From NCBI GenBank assembly GCA_964638875.1, contig CAZXBL010000003.1:1-40691 (forward strand): a stretch of DNA of 40,691 nt, in the 5' to 3' direction. The DNA comes from JALRHH01 sp964638875. Its GTDB lineage: Bacteria; Patescibacteriota; Saccharimonadia; Saccharimonadales; JALRHH01. The notes under the pieces were generated by a model that saw only the letters and a program-made list of their open reading frames with translations, was not told the DNA's origin and did no database searches. Within the stretch, counting starts at the first letter, position 1; every line of letters begins with the position of its first letter. A program made the translations under genes and the position numbers. This document shows positions 13,648 through 21,228 of this stretch, in pieces.

Positions 13648-14046
13648 ATGGAACCCAGCATTTTCACTAGAATTATCAACGGTGAAATCCCTTGCCACAA
13701 AGTGTATGAGGATGATAAGACATTTGTGCTCATGGATATTCACCCAATCCAACCGGGACAAGTACTTGTAGTCCCCAAGGACCAAATAAGTTTTATCTGG
13801 GACATCAATCACGATGACTACCTCGCACTCATGGAAACAGTCCAGAAAGTCGGGAAGCGGTTGCGGGAAATTTTCCCTGATAAGTCTCGCGTGGGTGTCA
13901 TGATCGAAGGTCTCGATGTCGATAATCACGCACACATCAAAGTCTTCCCTTTTAATAACGAAGAAGAATATCGTCATGTGCCCAGCGCGGATAGTGAACC
14001 AAACCACCAAGAACTCGCAGAGATAGCTGCGAAACTCGCCTTCTAA
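13648..14046 (+). CDS. HIT family nucleotide hydrolase/transferase
   Basis: 132 aa cytoplasmic HIT-fold protein. SIFTRIINGEIPCHKVYEDD at the start and the PGQVLVVPKDQ segment are typical of Hint-type proteins, which hydrolyse nucleoside phosphoramidates or dinucleotides. The catalytic triad motif reads HAHIKV (about 104-109): the first His and the central nucleophile His are present, but the third His of H-x-H-x-H is Lys. The start at 13648 is supported by a strong GGAGGAGG 7-8 nt upstream; the longer reading from 13579 would include the structured leader. Expression is probably controlled by the leader at 13513-13619. Confidence 0.9.
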   Translation: MEPSIFTRIINGEIPCHKVYEDDKTFVLMDIHPIQPGQVLVVPKDQISFIWDINHDDYLALMETVQKVGKRLREIFPDKSRVGVMIEGLDVDNHAHIKVFPFNNEEEYRHVPSADSEPNHQELAEIAAKLAF

Positions 14047-14061
14047 TGCTATTATCGAACT

Positions 14062-14232
14062 ATGTCTAAATATCTCATTGGTCTTATCTTTGCGGTTGGT
14101 GTTGGCGGTTGGGCGTATGCTCAAATTCAGCGTCGTACAGGTGGGAACACTCAAACTTCCCTTATGATGGCAGGCATTGCCGGGCTCATCGCCTTTTTGT
14201 TCATCGTCATAGTGTTTAGTTTTATATCCTGA
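14062..14232 (+). CDS. 56-aa two-helix membrane protein
   Basis: Starts MSKYLIGLIFAVGVGGWAYA, then a polar turn QIQRRTGGNTQTS, then a second hydrophobic segment (LMMAGIAGLIAFLFIVIVF) and a TGA stop. The composition is clearly that of a hairpin membrane protein rather than random frame. It begins 16 bp after the hit stop, and TATTAT lies 6 nt before the ATG, so it may be transcribed from its own leaderless promoter or with hit. Family not recognised. It is too short for most gene finders. Confidence 0.65.
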   Translation: MSKYLIGLIFAVGVGGWAYAQIQRRTGGNTQTSLMMAGIAGLIAFLFIVIVFSFIS

Positions 14233-14263
14233 TCAAAAACTAGTACGAAACGGCTAGTTCCCC

Positions 14264-14292
14264 TTGGTTTTACCCTCCTAAACGGGTATTAT
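14264..14292 (+). promoter_or_regulatory. Promoter of HTH-HAD gene (leaderless)
   Basis: TTGGTT at 14264-14269, 17-nt spacer, TATTAT at 14287-14292, then 9 nt to ATG 14302. No ribosome site between them. Confidence 0.6.
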
Positions 14293-14301
14293 TAGGCTTA
14301 T

Positions 14302-15144
14302 ATGGATGAAATTGGGTTGGGTAAGCTCCTCCAGGAGGCGCGCAAAAAAGCTGGTTTAACGCAGCAAGAGCTGTGTCAAAAAGCTGGTTTGAGTTATTCA
14401 ACACTTGCCAAGATCGAGCGTGGGGCTATTAAATCGCCTTCGATTTTCACTATTCAGAGTATCGCTGGCGCACTTAACACCTCGCTAACCAACCTCATGG
14501 GTGAGATCGCCCCCGTTGCACCAACTTCGAAGAAACGCTCAAAAAGCGGGGTGCGGTTTGTGTATTTTGATATCAACGGCTGTCTAATACGCTTTTTTCA
14601 TCCCGCCTTCACCCGACTTGCGGCAGAAACGGGCATTTCAGCAGAACTGATTGAAACGGGTTTCTGGCATCTCAACGATTTAGCATGCCGGGGTGACATG
14701 ACGATGTCTGAGTTCAACGAGGCATTTGCCGACAAGCTTGGTATTGAATCAGTCGACTGGGCAAATTACTACTTTGAAGCGATCGATGTCGTGGATGAAA
14801 TGCAGTCGTTACTTATTTGGGCAGCTGAGCGCTACCATGTTGGGCTGCTCAGCAACATCATGCCAGGCTTTATTAACCGCATGATCCAAGAAGGTGCCCT
14901 GCCCCGTGTTGCCTACGACCAGATCATTGATTCCTCAGTTGAAAAATCGATCAAGCCGGAAGATAAAATTTTTGAGATTGCAGAGACAAGAGCGGGCGTT
15001 AATCCTGAAGAAATCCTCTTTATAGACGACTCACGAACTAACCTGATGGCTGCCGAACGACGTGGCTGGAAGGTGATGTGGTTTGATGACTACCGTCCGG
15101 ACGAGAGCGCCAAGCGTGCCCGAAGTGCCCTCGAACCAGCCTAA
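14302..15144 (+). CDS. XRE-type HTH fused to HAD-like hydrolase
   Basis: 280 aa. Residues 5-62 are an XRE helix-turn-helix (LLQEARKKAGLTQQELCQKA, LSYSTLAKIERG). After a basic linker (TSKKRSKSG), residues about 84-275 are a HAD phosphatase-like domain: motif I FDINGCL (nucleophile Asp present, the +2 acid/base Asp replaced by Asn), motif II LLSN, motif III Lys in KSIKPED, motif IV FIDDS. The motif I change also occurs in the YihX-like subgroup where the +2 residue varies. A DNA-binding phosphatase of this kind could sense a phosphometabolite; this is inference. Leaderless promoter upstream. Repeat element copy B follows the stop by about 20 bp. Confidence 0.85.
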   Translation: MDEIGLGKLLQEARKKAGLTQQELCQKAGLSYSTLAKIERGAIKSPSIFTIQSIAGALNTSLTNLMGEIAPVAPTSKKRSKSGVRFVYFDINGCLIRFFHPAFTRLAAETGISAELIETGFWHLNDLACRGDMTMSEFNEAFADKLGIESVDWANYYFEAIDVVDEMQSLLIWAAERYHVGLLSNIMPGFINRMIQEGALPRVAYDQIIDSSVEKSIKPEDKIFEIAETRAGVNPEEILFIDDSRTNLMAAERRGWKVMWFDDYRPDESAKRARSALEPA

Positions 15145-15164
15145 CGCTTTCGCACCGCGGCCTT

Positions 15165-15302
15165 CCCAGCTCAGAACAAGTCTGATCTTGTAAGGTGCTC
15201 TTGGCACCCAGCACATTTTTCTCCTGCGATACTCACTTCACCGTACCGTATGTACGGCTCGTTCCGTTTCTCGGAGATAAAATGCACTGGGCACTCAAGT
15301 GC
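15165..15302 (+). ncRNA. Structured intergenic element, copy B
   Basis: In order: hairpin ACAAG-TCTGAT-CTTGT (15176-15191); hairpin GGTGC/GCACC (15194-15208); helix ATTTT-T-CTCC with GGAG-AT-AAAAT (15214-15224, 15273-15283); GA/TC; conserved loop TACTCACTTCA / CTCGTTCCGTT; tip CCGTAC-CGTAT-GTACGG (15241-15257); hairpin GCACT/AGTGC (15284-15302). Copy C at 32607 is the same length and keeps every helix with compensatory changes. It fills the 191-bp gap between the HTH-HAD gene and the ABC transporter. Confidence 0.7.
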
Positions 15303-15322
15303 AAAAGCGTTAACGTTTGGGG

Positions 15323-15328
15323 TATACT
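15323..15328 (+). promoter_or_regulatory. -10 box of ABC transporter operon (leaderless)
   Basis: TATACT, 7 nt before ATG 15336. Element B ends about 20 bp upstream, occupying the -35 region. Confidence 0.55.
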
Positions 15329-15335
15329 TAAGCAT

Positions 15336-16250
15336 ATGATTCAAACCCAAAACCTCTCCAAAAAGTACAAAAAGAAACTTGCTGTCGATGATGTGTCATT
15401 CAAGGTCGAAACCGGCAAAGTCACTGGATTTCTCGGCCCAAATGGCGCCGGTAAGTCGACGACCATGCGACTGATGCTGGGATTAGATAACGGCAGCGGC
15501 AAAACATTATTTGATGGCAAAATACTGCGCCAGCACTCACAGCCTGCAGAGGTAGTCGGTATCTTGCTGGAAGCGAAAGCCTATCACCCGACCCGTACTG
15601 CCCGTAATCACCTAAAAATGTTGGCGGATATGGGCGGTATTTCACACAACCGGGTCGATGAAGTGCTTGATATTGTGGGGCTAAAGGATGTTGCAAAGAA
15701 AAAGCCAGGCAAGTTTAGCTTGGGTATGAGCCAAAGGCTTGGGATTGCCGCAGCTATATTAGGGAAGCCAAAGTATCTGATGCTTGATGAGCCTGCCAAC
15801 GGCCTGGACCCAGAGGGTATTCACTGGCTGAGGCAATTTTTGAAAGATTACGCTGACGAAGGTAACACCGTCTTTGTGTCGAGTCACTTGCTCAGTGAGA
15901 TGGCGCTCATGGCAGATAATCTGGTTGTGATCGGTAAAGGTAGACTTATTACCACCGGAACCGTCACAGACTTTACGAATGCTGCATCCGGTACCGGAGT
16001 TTTCGTACGAAGCCCCAAGCTCAAGACGCTTGAAGCAGCACTCAAAACTCAGTTTACCGTTGAGAAATTACAGGGAGGCCTGAAGATCTCTGGCGCCAAG
16101 ACTGATGAGATTGGTAAGCGTGCGTTTGAACTAAAGGTGCCAATTTTGGAGCTGTCCCAGCAGTCTGTTTCGTTGGAGGAAGCTTTCCTTGAGATCACCT
16201 CTGATAGCCAAGAATACCGTGCACACGCTGTCCAGAAAGGAACAAAGTAA
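15336..16250 (+). CDS. ABC transporter ATP-binding protein
   Basis: 304 aa. Walker A is FLGPNGAGKSTTMR (about 36-49), the Q-loop region is LLEAKAYHPTRTARNHL, the signature is FSLGMSQRLGIAAAI (S-L-G-M-S-Q), Walker B is LMLDEPANGLDPEG, and the switch His is in VSSHLLSEM. A C-terminal extension of about 90 residues resembles the DUF4162-type tail of exporter ATPases. It belongs to the ABC-2 drug/lipid/bacteriocin-export type. The start at 15336 (MIQTQNLSKKY) is chosen because it begins at the first strand of the fold; a longer reading from 15195 crosses element B. The stop overlaps the permease start by one base. Confidence 0.95.
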   Translation: MIQTQNLSKKYKKKLAVDDVSFKVETGKVTGFLGPNGAGKSTTMRLMLGLDNGSGKTLFDGKILRQHSQPAEVVGILLEAKAYHPTRTARNHLKMLADMGGISHNRVDEVLDIVGLKDVAKKKPGKFSLGMSQRLGIAAAILGKPKYLMLDEPANGLDPEGIHWLRQFLKDYADEGNTVFVSSHLLSEMALMADNLVVIGKGRLITTGTVTDFTNAASGTGVFVRSPKLKTLEAALKTQFTVEKLQGGLKISGAKTDEIGKRAFELKVPILELSQQSVSLEEAFLEITSDSQEYRAHAVQKGTK

Positions 16251-17020
16251 TGTTAGGCACCTTCAAAGCAGAATTTCGTAAGCTTTTAACGGTTCGTTCT
16301 ACGTACATTTTGACAATTGTCGCGTTGCTACTCGCGGCATTTTTTGCAACCTTCGTTTTTGGTTACAAGCAAAGCATCCAACAAGCCACTAGTCCAGTAT
16401 TTTTGAACGACATTTTCCAGGTTACGCTGGGTATATTCACGACTTTCGGCGCGATTATTGCAATTTTGCTCATGGCCCACGAATATCGTTACAACACTAT
16501 TTTGTATACCCTTGCCTGGAGTCGCAGCCGGTTAAAAGTGTTACTGGCAAAAGTTCTGGCCGTACTATCGTTTATGACGGTCGGCGGTGTACTCACGTTG
16601 GTGGTTACGTATATCGGTGTTCAGGTTGGTTTGGCCCTTAAGGGTAATGCAATGGGGCCACAGGATTTTGACATACTGGAAACAGGTTGGCGTTACCTTA
16701 TGTATCTCTGGGGTTACGGCCTAGTTGGACTAGTGATGGCAGCTTTACTCAGAAACTTAGTAGCTTCAATCGTGGCCTTCTTTATAATTCCTACTCTTGA
16801 AGGTACGCTCGGCAGTCTATTACTAAAAGAGGATGCCAAGTATCTGCCCTTTCGTTCCCTGGACACAATTCCCAGCTCCGGCCAACAGGGTTCAATCAAC
16901 GCTCAGGCAGGCTTCGACATGTTGAGTAGTACGGCTGCAGCCGGTGTGGTAGTTCTCTACCTGCTTGCCTTCGGTGCCGTTGCGTTAATACTGTTTATCA
17001 AACGCGACGCTAACGATTAA
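16250..17020 (+). CDS. ABC-2 type transporter permease
   Basis: 256 aa integral membrane partner of the ATPase. Six hydrophobic segments (about 16-40, 62-86, 101-128, 148-170, 172-186, 228-250) match ABC-2 permeases. Near the first helix it has MLGTFKAEFRKLLTVRSTYIL, typical of this family, and the conserved AHEYRYNTILYTLAWSRSR loop. AAAGGAA gives a ribosome site. Substrate cannot be deduced. Its last 11 bp overlap the end of convergent valS. Confidence 0.92.
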   Translation: MLGTFKAEFRKLLTVRSTYILTIVALLLAAFFATFVFGYKQSIQQATSPVFLNDIFQVTLGIFTTFGAIIAILLMAHEYRYNTILYTLAWSRSRLKVLLAKVLAVLSFMTVGGVLTLVVTYIGVQVGLALKGNAMGPQDFDILETGWRYLMYLWGYGLVGLVMAALLRNLVASIVAFFIIPTLEGTLGSLLLKEDAKYLPFRSLDTIPSSGQQGSINAQAGFDMLSSTAAAGVVVLYLLAFGAVALILFIKRDAND

Positions 17021-19609
17021 AGCGTTTTTGCTCTTCTGACAGTTTCTGAAGCTGTTCCTCGGCGTTTTCCAGCTGTTCACGTGTTTGTGTCACTATCGCC
17101 TTTGGCGCGTTTTTAACGTAGCTGTCGTTGCTTAGGCGACCTTTTAGCTGTGCTACTACCTTCTTTTGCTCTGTAATCTTCGATTCTAACTCTTTCACAA
17201 ATGCTTGAGCGGTCTCGGCGTCAATATCGAGCCAGCAATCAAAAGATGTGCTNNNNNNNNNNTCTTTAATTCTGGCAAGTGTACAGATGAGCTGTTTGTG
17301 TTCGTCCAGGAACTTTTCGCCCTTGTGGTACAAAACATTCGTATGCCCCAGTTTCATGGTGGACTTGATATAGCGGATTTCGGAAACGATATCTTTAACT
17401 TGTTCAAAAACAGCGGCTTCTTTGCTATCTGCACGGTGTGCTTTAGGCCACTCAGCAGCTACCAGCTGGCTGTCCCCTTCCCATTTCAGTGTCTGCCAAA
17501 TTGTCTCGGTAACGAAAGGCGCAAATGGGTGCGCTAGCTTTAGGATGGTTTCTAGACTATACGCCAACACGCCTGGATTGATGGTCGCCTTGGAAGCCTC
17601 AATGTACCAATCTGCAAAATCATCCCATAAAAGGTGGTATACCTTGGCTGCTGCTTCAGAAAAACGATAATTGTCCAAAGCATCACTGATCTCTCTGGTA
17701 GATTGTTGTAGCTTGTGCAACATCCATTCATCCGCAGGAGTTTCTGCAGCAGGTTTGTGACGCAGTTCAAAGTCATCGCCGATCTTGTCTTCGACAAAAC
17801 GAGCCACATTCCACAACTTGTTACAGAAATTACGGGCTGATTCAATACGACTACGACTCCAGTTCATGTCCTGCCCAGGCGCAACCCCAATTATCAGCCC
17901 CATGCGCAGCGCGTCTGTGCCGAACTCGTCAATAACGTGGATAGGATCCACAATCGATTCAGGGCGGCTCTTGCTCATCTTTTTGCCATCAGCCGCACGA
18001 ACCATGCCGTGGAGGTAGATGGTCTTGAAGGGCACCTCGCCTGTCATATAAGTAGTCGCCAAGATCATACGGGCAACCCAGAAGAACAAAATGTCCCACC
18101 CTGTTTCCATAACAGATGTCGAATGGTACGCCTGGAAGTCTTTACTCTTGGCCAGTAATTCCTCAAAAGGGATTTCCGTATTGGCGGCTAACTCAGGATC
18201 GAGTAGCGTACTCCAGGTCCAAAGCGCGGAACTGAACCAGGTATCGAGAGTGTCAGGATCCTGCTGCCACTCGTGGAAGCCTTCTGACTGGTCGGTGGGT
18301 GGTGTTGGTCCAACGTACGTCTCTAACTTGCCATCAGTATCCTGGCGATACCAGGCTGGTATACGGTGTCCCCACCAGATTTGGCGTGAGATACACCAAT
18401 CACGGAGATTATCGATCCAATGGAAGTAAGTCTTTTCAAACCTATTTGGGNNNNNNNNNNGATTACGCTCTGTAGAATTTGCTTCAGGCTCATCTTTTTG
18501 CCGTGCCAGTTGACGACTTCTTTGTTGACATCAACGAACCATTGCAAGCGGATCTGTGGCTCAATAACGCCCTTGCCCCGTTCATTTCTGGCGACATTGT
18601 GAACGTAGTTGTCGTCTACCTTAATCAGCAGCCCCTTTTTATCGAGCTTCTCAACAATTTTGTCGCGAGCCTCGCTGATGTTCATCCCAGCGAATTCGCC
18701 AGCTATAGGTAGCAGATTTCCGTGGAAATCGATTATTTGTTCCTTGTCGAGCCCGTGCTTTTCAGCCAAATCAAAGTCAACATGGCTATGCCAAGGTGTG
18801 ATTGTCATAACACCGGTGCCGAACTTCGGGTCAACTGCCTCATCTTTAATGATGGTTGCAGTCAACGGGCCGTTAATCCATTCAACTTCAAGAGTGTCAC
18901 CGTGTTTGTAGTCCTTGTAGCGCTCATCGTCTGGGTGCATGACAACGTATTTGTCGCCAAACTTGGTCTCCGGTCGGGCGGTACCAATCTCAAATGGACC
19001 ATATTTAAAGGTGTAGAACTTCCCTTGCTGCTCGTTGTACTCAACTTCGTCATCAGAAACGTTTGTCTCCAGGTTCGGATCCCAATTTACAATACGGTGA
19101 CCCCTGTAAATAAGTCCATCGTTGTACATGCGTATAAAGGTTTCGTTCACTGCCCTACTGAGCGACGGGTCCAGTGTATAGCGTTGCCTTGTCCAGTCAC
19201 AGCTAGCACCAACTGCGCGCATTTGGGTCAGCATAGTGCTACGGCTACCAGCCACAAACTCTCTGGTTCTTTCAAGAAACGCTTCCCTGCCTATAGCGTG
19301 TTTATCGGTGCCTTCATCAGCGAGTTTTTTCTCGATAATTGCATTCACGGCCAATGCAGCGTGATCTGTCCCAGGTAGCCATAATACGTCCTTACCCTGG
19401 AGACGGTTGTAGCGTGCCATGATATCCTGCAACGTCAAAAAGAGAGCGTGCCCTAGACTGAGTGTACCTGTCTCGTTAGGCGGCGGCATGCTGATACTAA
19501 ACCGTTCTTTGTTAGAGTCTGGCTCGGCTGTAAATGCCCCACTCTTTTCCCAAAGGGCGTATATATCAGATTCATATTCTTTTGGTTCGTAAACTTTTGG
19601 TAGATTCAT
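17010..19609 (-). CDS. valS: Valyl-tRNA synthetase, interrupted by two assembly gaps
   Basis: Charges tRNA-Val. Starts MNLPKVYEPKEYE at 19609, 8 nt after TATACT (leaderless). Class I signature at about 40-54 reads PPPNETGTLSLGHAL: the first His of HIGH is Ser. The editing (CP1) domain follows with TARPET and the aminoacylation core with DWCISRQIWWGHRIPAWY. KMSKS is intact (KKMSKSRPESIV). The anticodon domain and the C-terminal coiled coil (LKGRLSNDSYVKNAP) are present. N-runs at 18451-18460 and 17253-17262 break the frame or hide residues. The frame changes across the first gap, so 10 N is a placeholder and not the true length. Length without gaps fits about 870-880 aa. The stop overlaps the permease gene by 11 bp. 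Confidence 0.93.
17253..17262. other. Assembly gap in valS
   Basis: Ten N between LARIK and STSFDCWLDIDAE of ValRS, in the segment before the C-terminal arm. Confidence 0.95.
18451..18460. other. Assembly gap in valS
   Basis: Ten N between ILQSVI and the segment RFEKTYFHW. The reading frame differs on the two sides. Confidence 0.95.
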
Positions 19610-19617
19610 CGGATAAC

Positions 19618-19623
19618 AGTATA
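19618..19623 (-). promoter_or_regulatory. -10 box of valS (leaderless)
   Basis: TATACT on the minus strand, 8 nt before ATG 19609; the sequence between, GTTATCCG, has no ribosome site. The same TATACTGTTA string precedes the gene at 37712. Confidence 0.6.
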
Positions 19624-19677
19624 CCATCTCTGTTACTGATTATTCCTTATAGAACAATAGTTCCTAAACGCTTAACC

Positions 19678-19706
19678 TTGCATTGTCCTCCCCCAGGGGC
19701 TATAAA
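19678..19706 (+). promoter_or_regulatory. Promoter of 160-aa hypothetical gene
   Basis: TTGCAT at 19678-19683, 17-nt spacer, TATAAA at 19701-19706. Confidence 0.6.
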
Positions 19707-19730
19707 GGACATAGAAATAGGAGAAATACA

Positions 19731-20213
19731 ATGGCAGACTACAGTATTAGTGGCGAGAACGTAGGCAGCGGCGAGCCATTCGCTGACCAGGTTCGTACCT
19801 TTAGCGGGCGATACACCGCACTATTGGGGGGCTTGGCAAGAATTGGCACTGAAGTAGAACGTGACCGTACTATAGAAAGAGATCCAGATATTGCACCGCA
19901 TAAGTTCATAAGGGGCGCAAAGCATGTGTTTGTGTTTCCCCCTCAACAAGCAGAACTTGAAGACAAAGAGGACGTTAGAACAGGTGTGATAAAGGGCACG
20001 GCGCCATATACCCTCACCAAGGAGGCCCAAACAGCTGCATTTGATCCTGCTCTTGTAGAGGCCCAAATAGAAATCAGATATGACGACGCAAATAACCTGC
20101 CAGTTCTCAGCATCACAGCAGAGAAAGAAAACTCAATTGCCTACATAGAGCGTGAAGCGTCAGAAGTGGTGCTGGCAGCTTTTTCTCGTGTTGAGTCAGT
20201 ACGACAGAAATAG
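19731..20213 (+). CDS. Hypothetical cytoplasmic protein, 160 aa
   Basis: Starts MADYSISGENVGSGEPFADQ with AGGAG 9 nt upstream, which selects 19731 over an earlier in-frame start. It has no signal peptide, helix or cysteine. The protein is acidic, with a basic/aromatic patch KFIRGAKHVFVFPPQQAEL near 62-80 and a beta-alpha C-terminal half (IEIRYDDANNLPVLSITAEK). No family recognised. It has its own promoter and a perfect palindromic terminator. Confidence 0.75.
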   Translation: MADYSISGENVGSGEPFADQVRTFSGRYTALLGGLARIGTEVERDRTIERDPDIAPHKFIRGAKHVFVFPPQQAELEDKEDVRTGVIKGTAPYTLTKEAQTAAFDPALVEAQIEIRYDDANNLPVLSITAEKENSIAYIEREASEVVLAAFSRVESVRQK

Positions 20214-20232
20214 TCTAGCAAAACTAAAGCAT

Positions 20233-20258
20233 AAAAGCTTTCACGTGAAAGCTTTTTA
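20233..20258 (+). terminator. Terminator after 160-aa gene
   Basis: AAAAGCTTTCAC / GTGAAAGCTTTT, perfect 12-bp arms, then TTA. The rest of the intergenic stretch to the gap at 20428 holds a weak GC-rich stem (CGTG...CACG, 20331-20360) and no clear gene; a short frame MNSVNIVKVL runs into the gap. Confidence 0.8.
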
Positions 20259-20427
20259 GACAACTTAACTCAAAGGTTTCTTTTCAAAACCCCTCAACAA
20301 AGTGCCTAAACTGATATTTTGTCTCGAAAGTGCGTGCCCACCCGGGCAATTCCGCTCACGTTTTTGTTTGTACCTAAGATTATAGCATGAGCAGTATGAA
20401 TAGCGTAAATATTGTAAAAGTGTTATA

Positions 20428-20437
20428 NNNNNNNNNN
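20428..20437. other. Assembly gap before histidine phosphatase gene
   Basis: Ten N just before the first plausible start (20441). The true start and promoter may be hidden. Confidence 0.95.
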
Positions 20438-20440
20438 CTA

Positions 20441-21227
20441 ATGGCAATGCCTCAAGAATTAGTTCTTGTCAGACACGGACAGTCTGAAGCTAACATCATT
20501 CAAAAACAGCGCAAGCAAGACCCTGATGCGCTAGCGCCAGAGGGATTTTTTGATCGTCACGATACCCAGATGCGCCTTTCAGAAAAGGGGAGAGAGCAAG
20601 CAGCAAAAGCAGGCGAGTGGCTAACAGCGAACTTTGAAGACGGGTTTGACAGATACTATGTATCTCCGTTGNNNNNNNNNNAACGGCGAGTGGCGATTAG
20701 ATGATCGCTGGCGTGAACGGGACTGGGGGGAATACGGAATCTTAAATGAGGCAGAACAATTAGAGAGATTTGATCTCTCACATAGGTTGAGAGGCCAACA
20801 TAAGTGGTACTGGTGTCCACCAGGTGGGGAGTCTCTTGCTACAGGTGTCCGCCTCCGCTTCCGGGATATTCTCGATACCCTACACAGGGAAACAGAAGGG
20901 GAACGAGTAGTAGCGGTTACTCACGGGGAGATGATTGATGTTGCTCGCTTTGAGCTAGAACGCATTAATCCTGACGAGTGGCTCGAGCAATCAAAGGATC
21001 CAGCCTATCACATAGACAACTGCCAAATAATGCACTTTTCTCGTAAAAACCCCTTAACAGGGGAGGTGCATCCTAGGATCCAATGGGTGAGAGCAGTTTG
21101 CCCATGGGATGAAACTCGTAGTTGGAACGATGGGGAGTGGTTGGAAATACAGCCTCGCCCGAAGTTTTCAGATCAAGAACTGCTAGCCCGTGCTGAGCGG
21201 TTCGAACCCTTATTGGCTGAACAGTAG
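20441..21227 (+). CDS. Histidine phosphatase (phosphoglycerate mutase-like), interrupted by gap
   Basis: Acid-type phosphatase of the 2-His clan. LVLVRHGQSEAN (after MAMPQE) supplies the phosphohistidine, and VVAVTHGEM supplies the second catalytic His. An acidic/aromatic insert RWRERDWGEYG is typical of this branch, and the C-terminal part is long (about 120 residues). The 10-N gap at 20672-20681 removes the conserved segment that usually follows YVSPL, and the frame differs on each side, so the two halves belong to one gene with unknown missing length. Starts at 20441 or 20447 are both possible; the real one may lie in the preceding gap. Substrate unknown. Its stop is 2 bp from convergent tsaD. 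Confidence 0.85.
20672..20681. other. Assembly gap inside histidine phosphatase gene
   Basis: Ten N between YYVSPL and NGEWRLDDRW; frame shift across the gap. Confidence 0.95.
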
Positions 21228-21228
21228 A

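Noticed and set aside
15195..15335. N-terminal extension of the ABC ATPase
   Set aside because: The extra 47 codons lie inside structured element B, and the ABC fold begins at MIQTQNLSKKY.
17010..19609. Frameshifted valS pseudogene
   Set aside because: The break coincides with a 10-N gap, and both halves are well conserved, so it is an assembly artefact.
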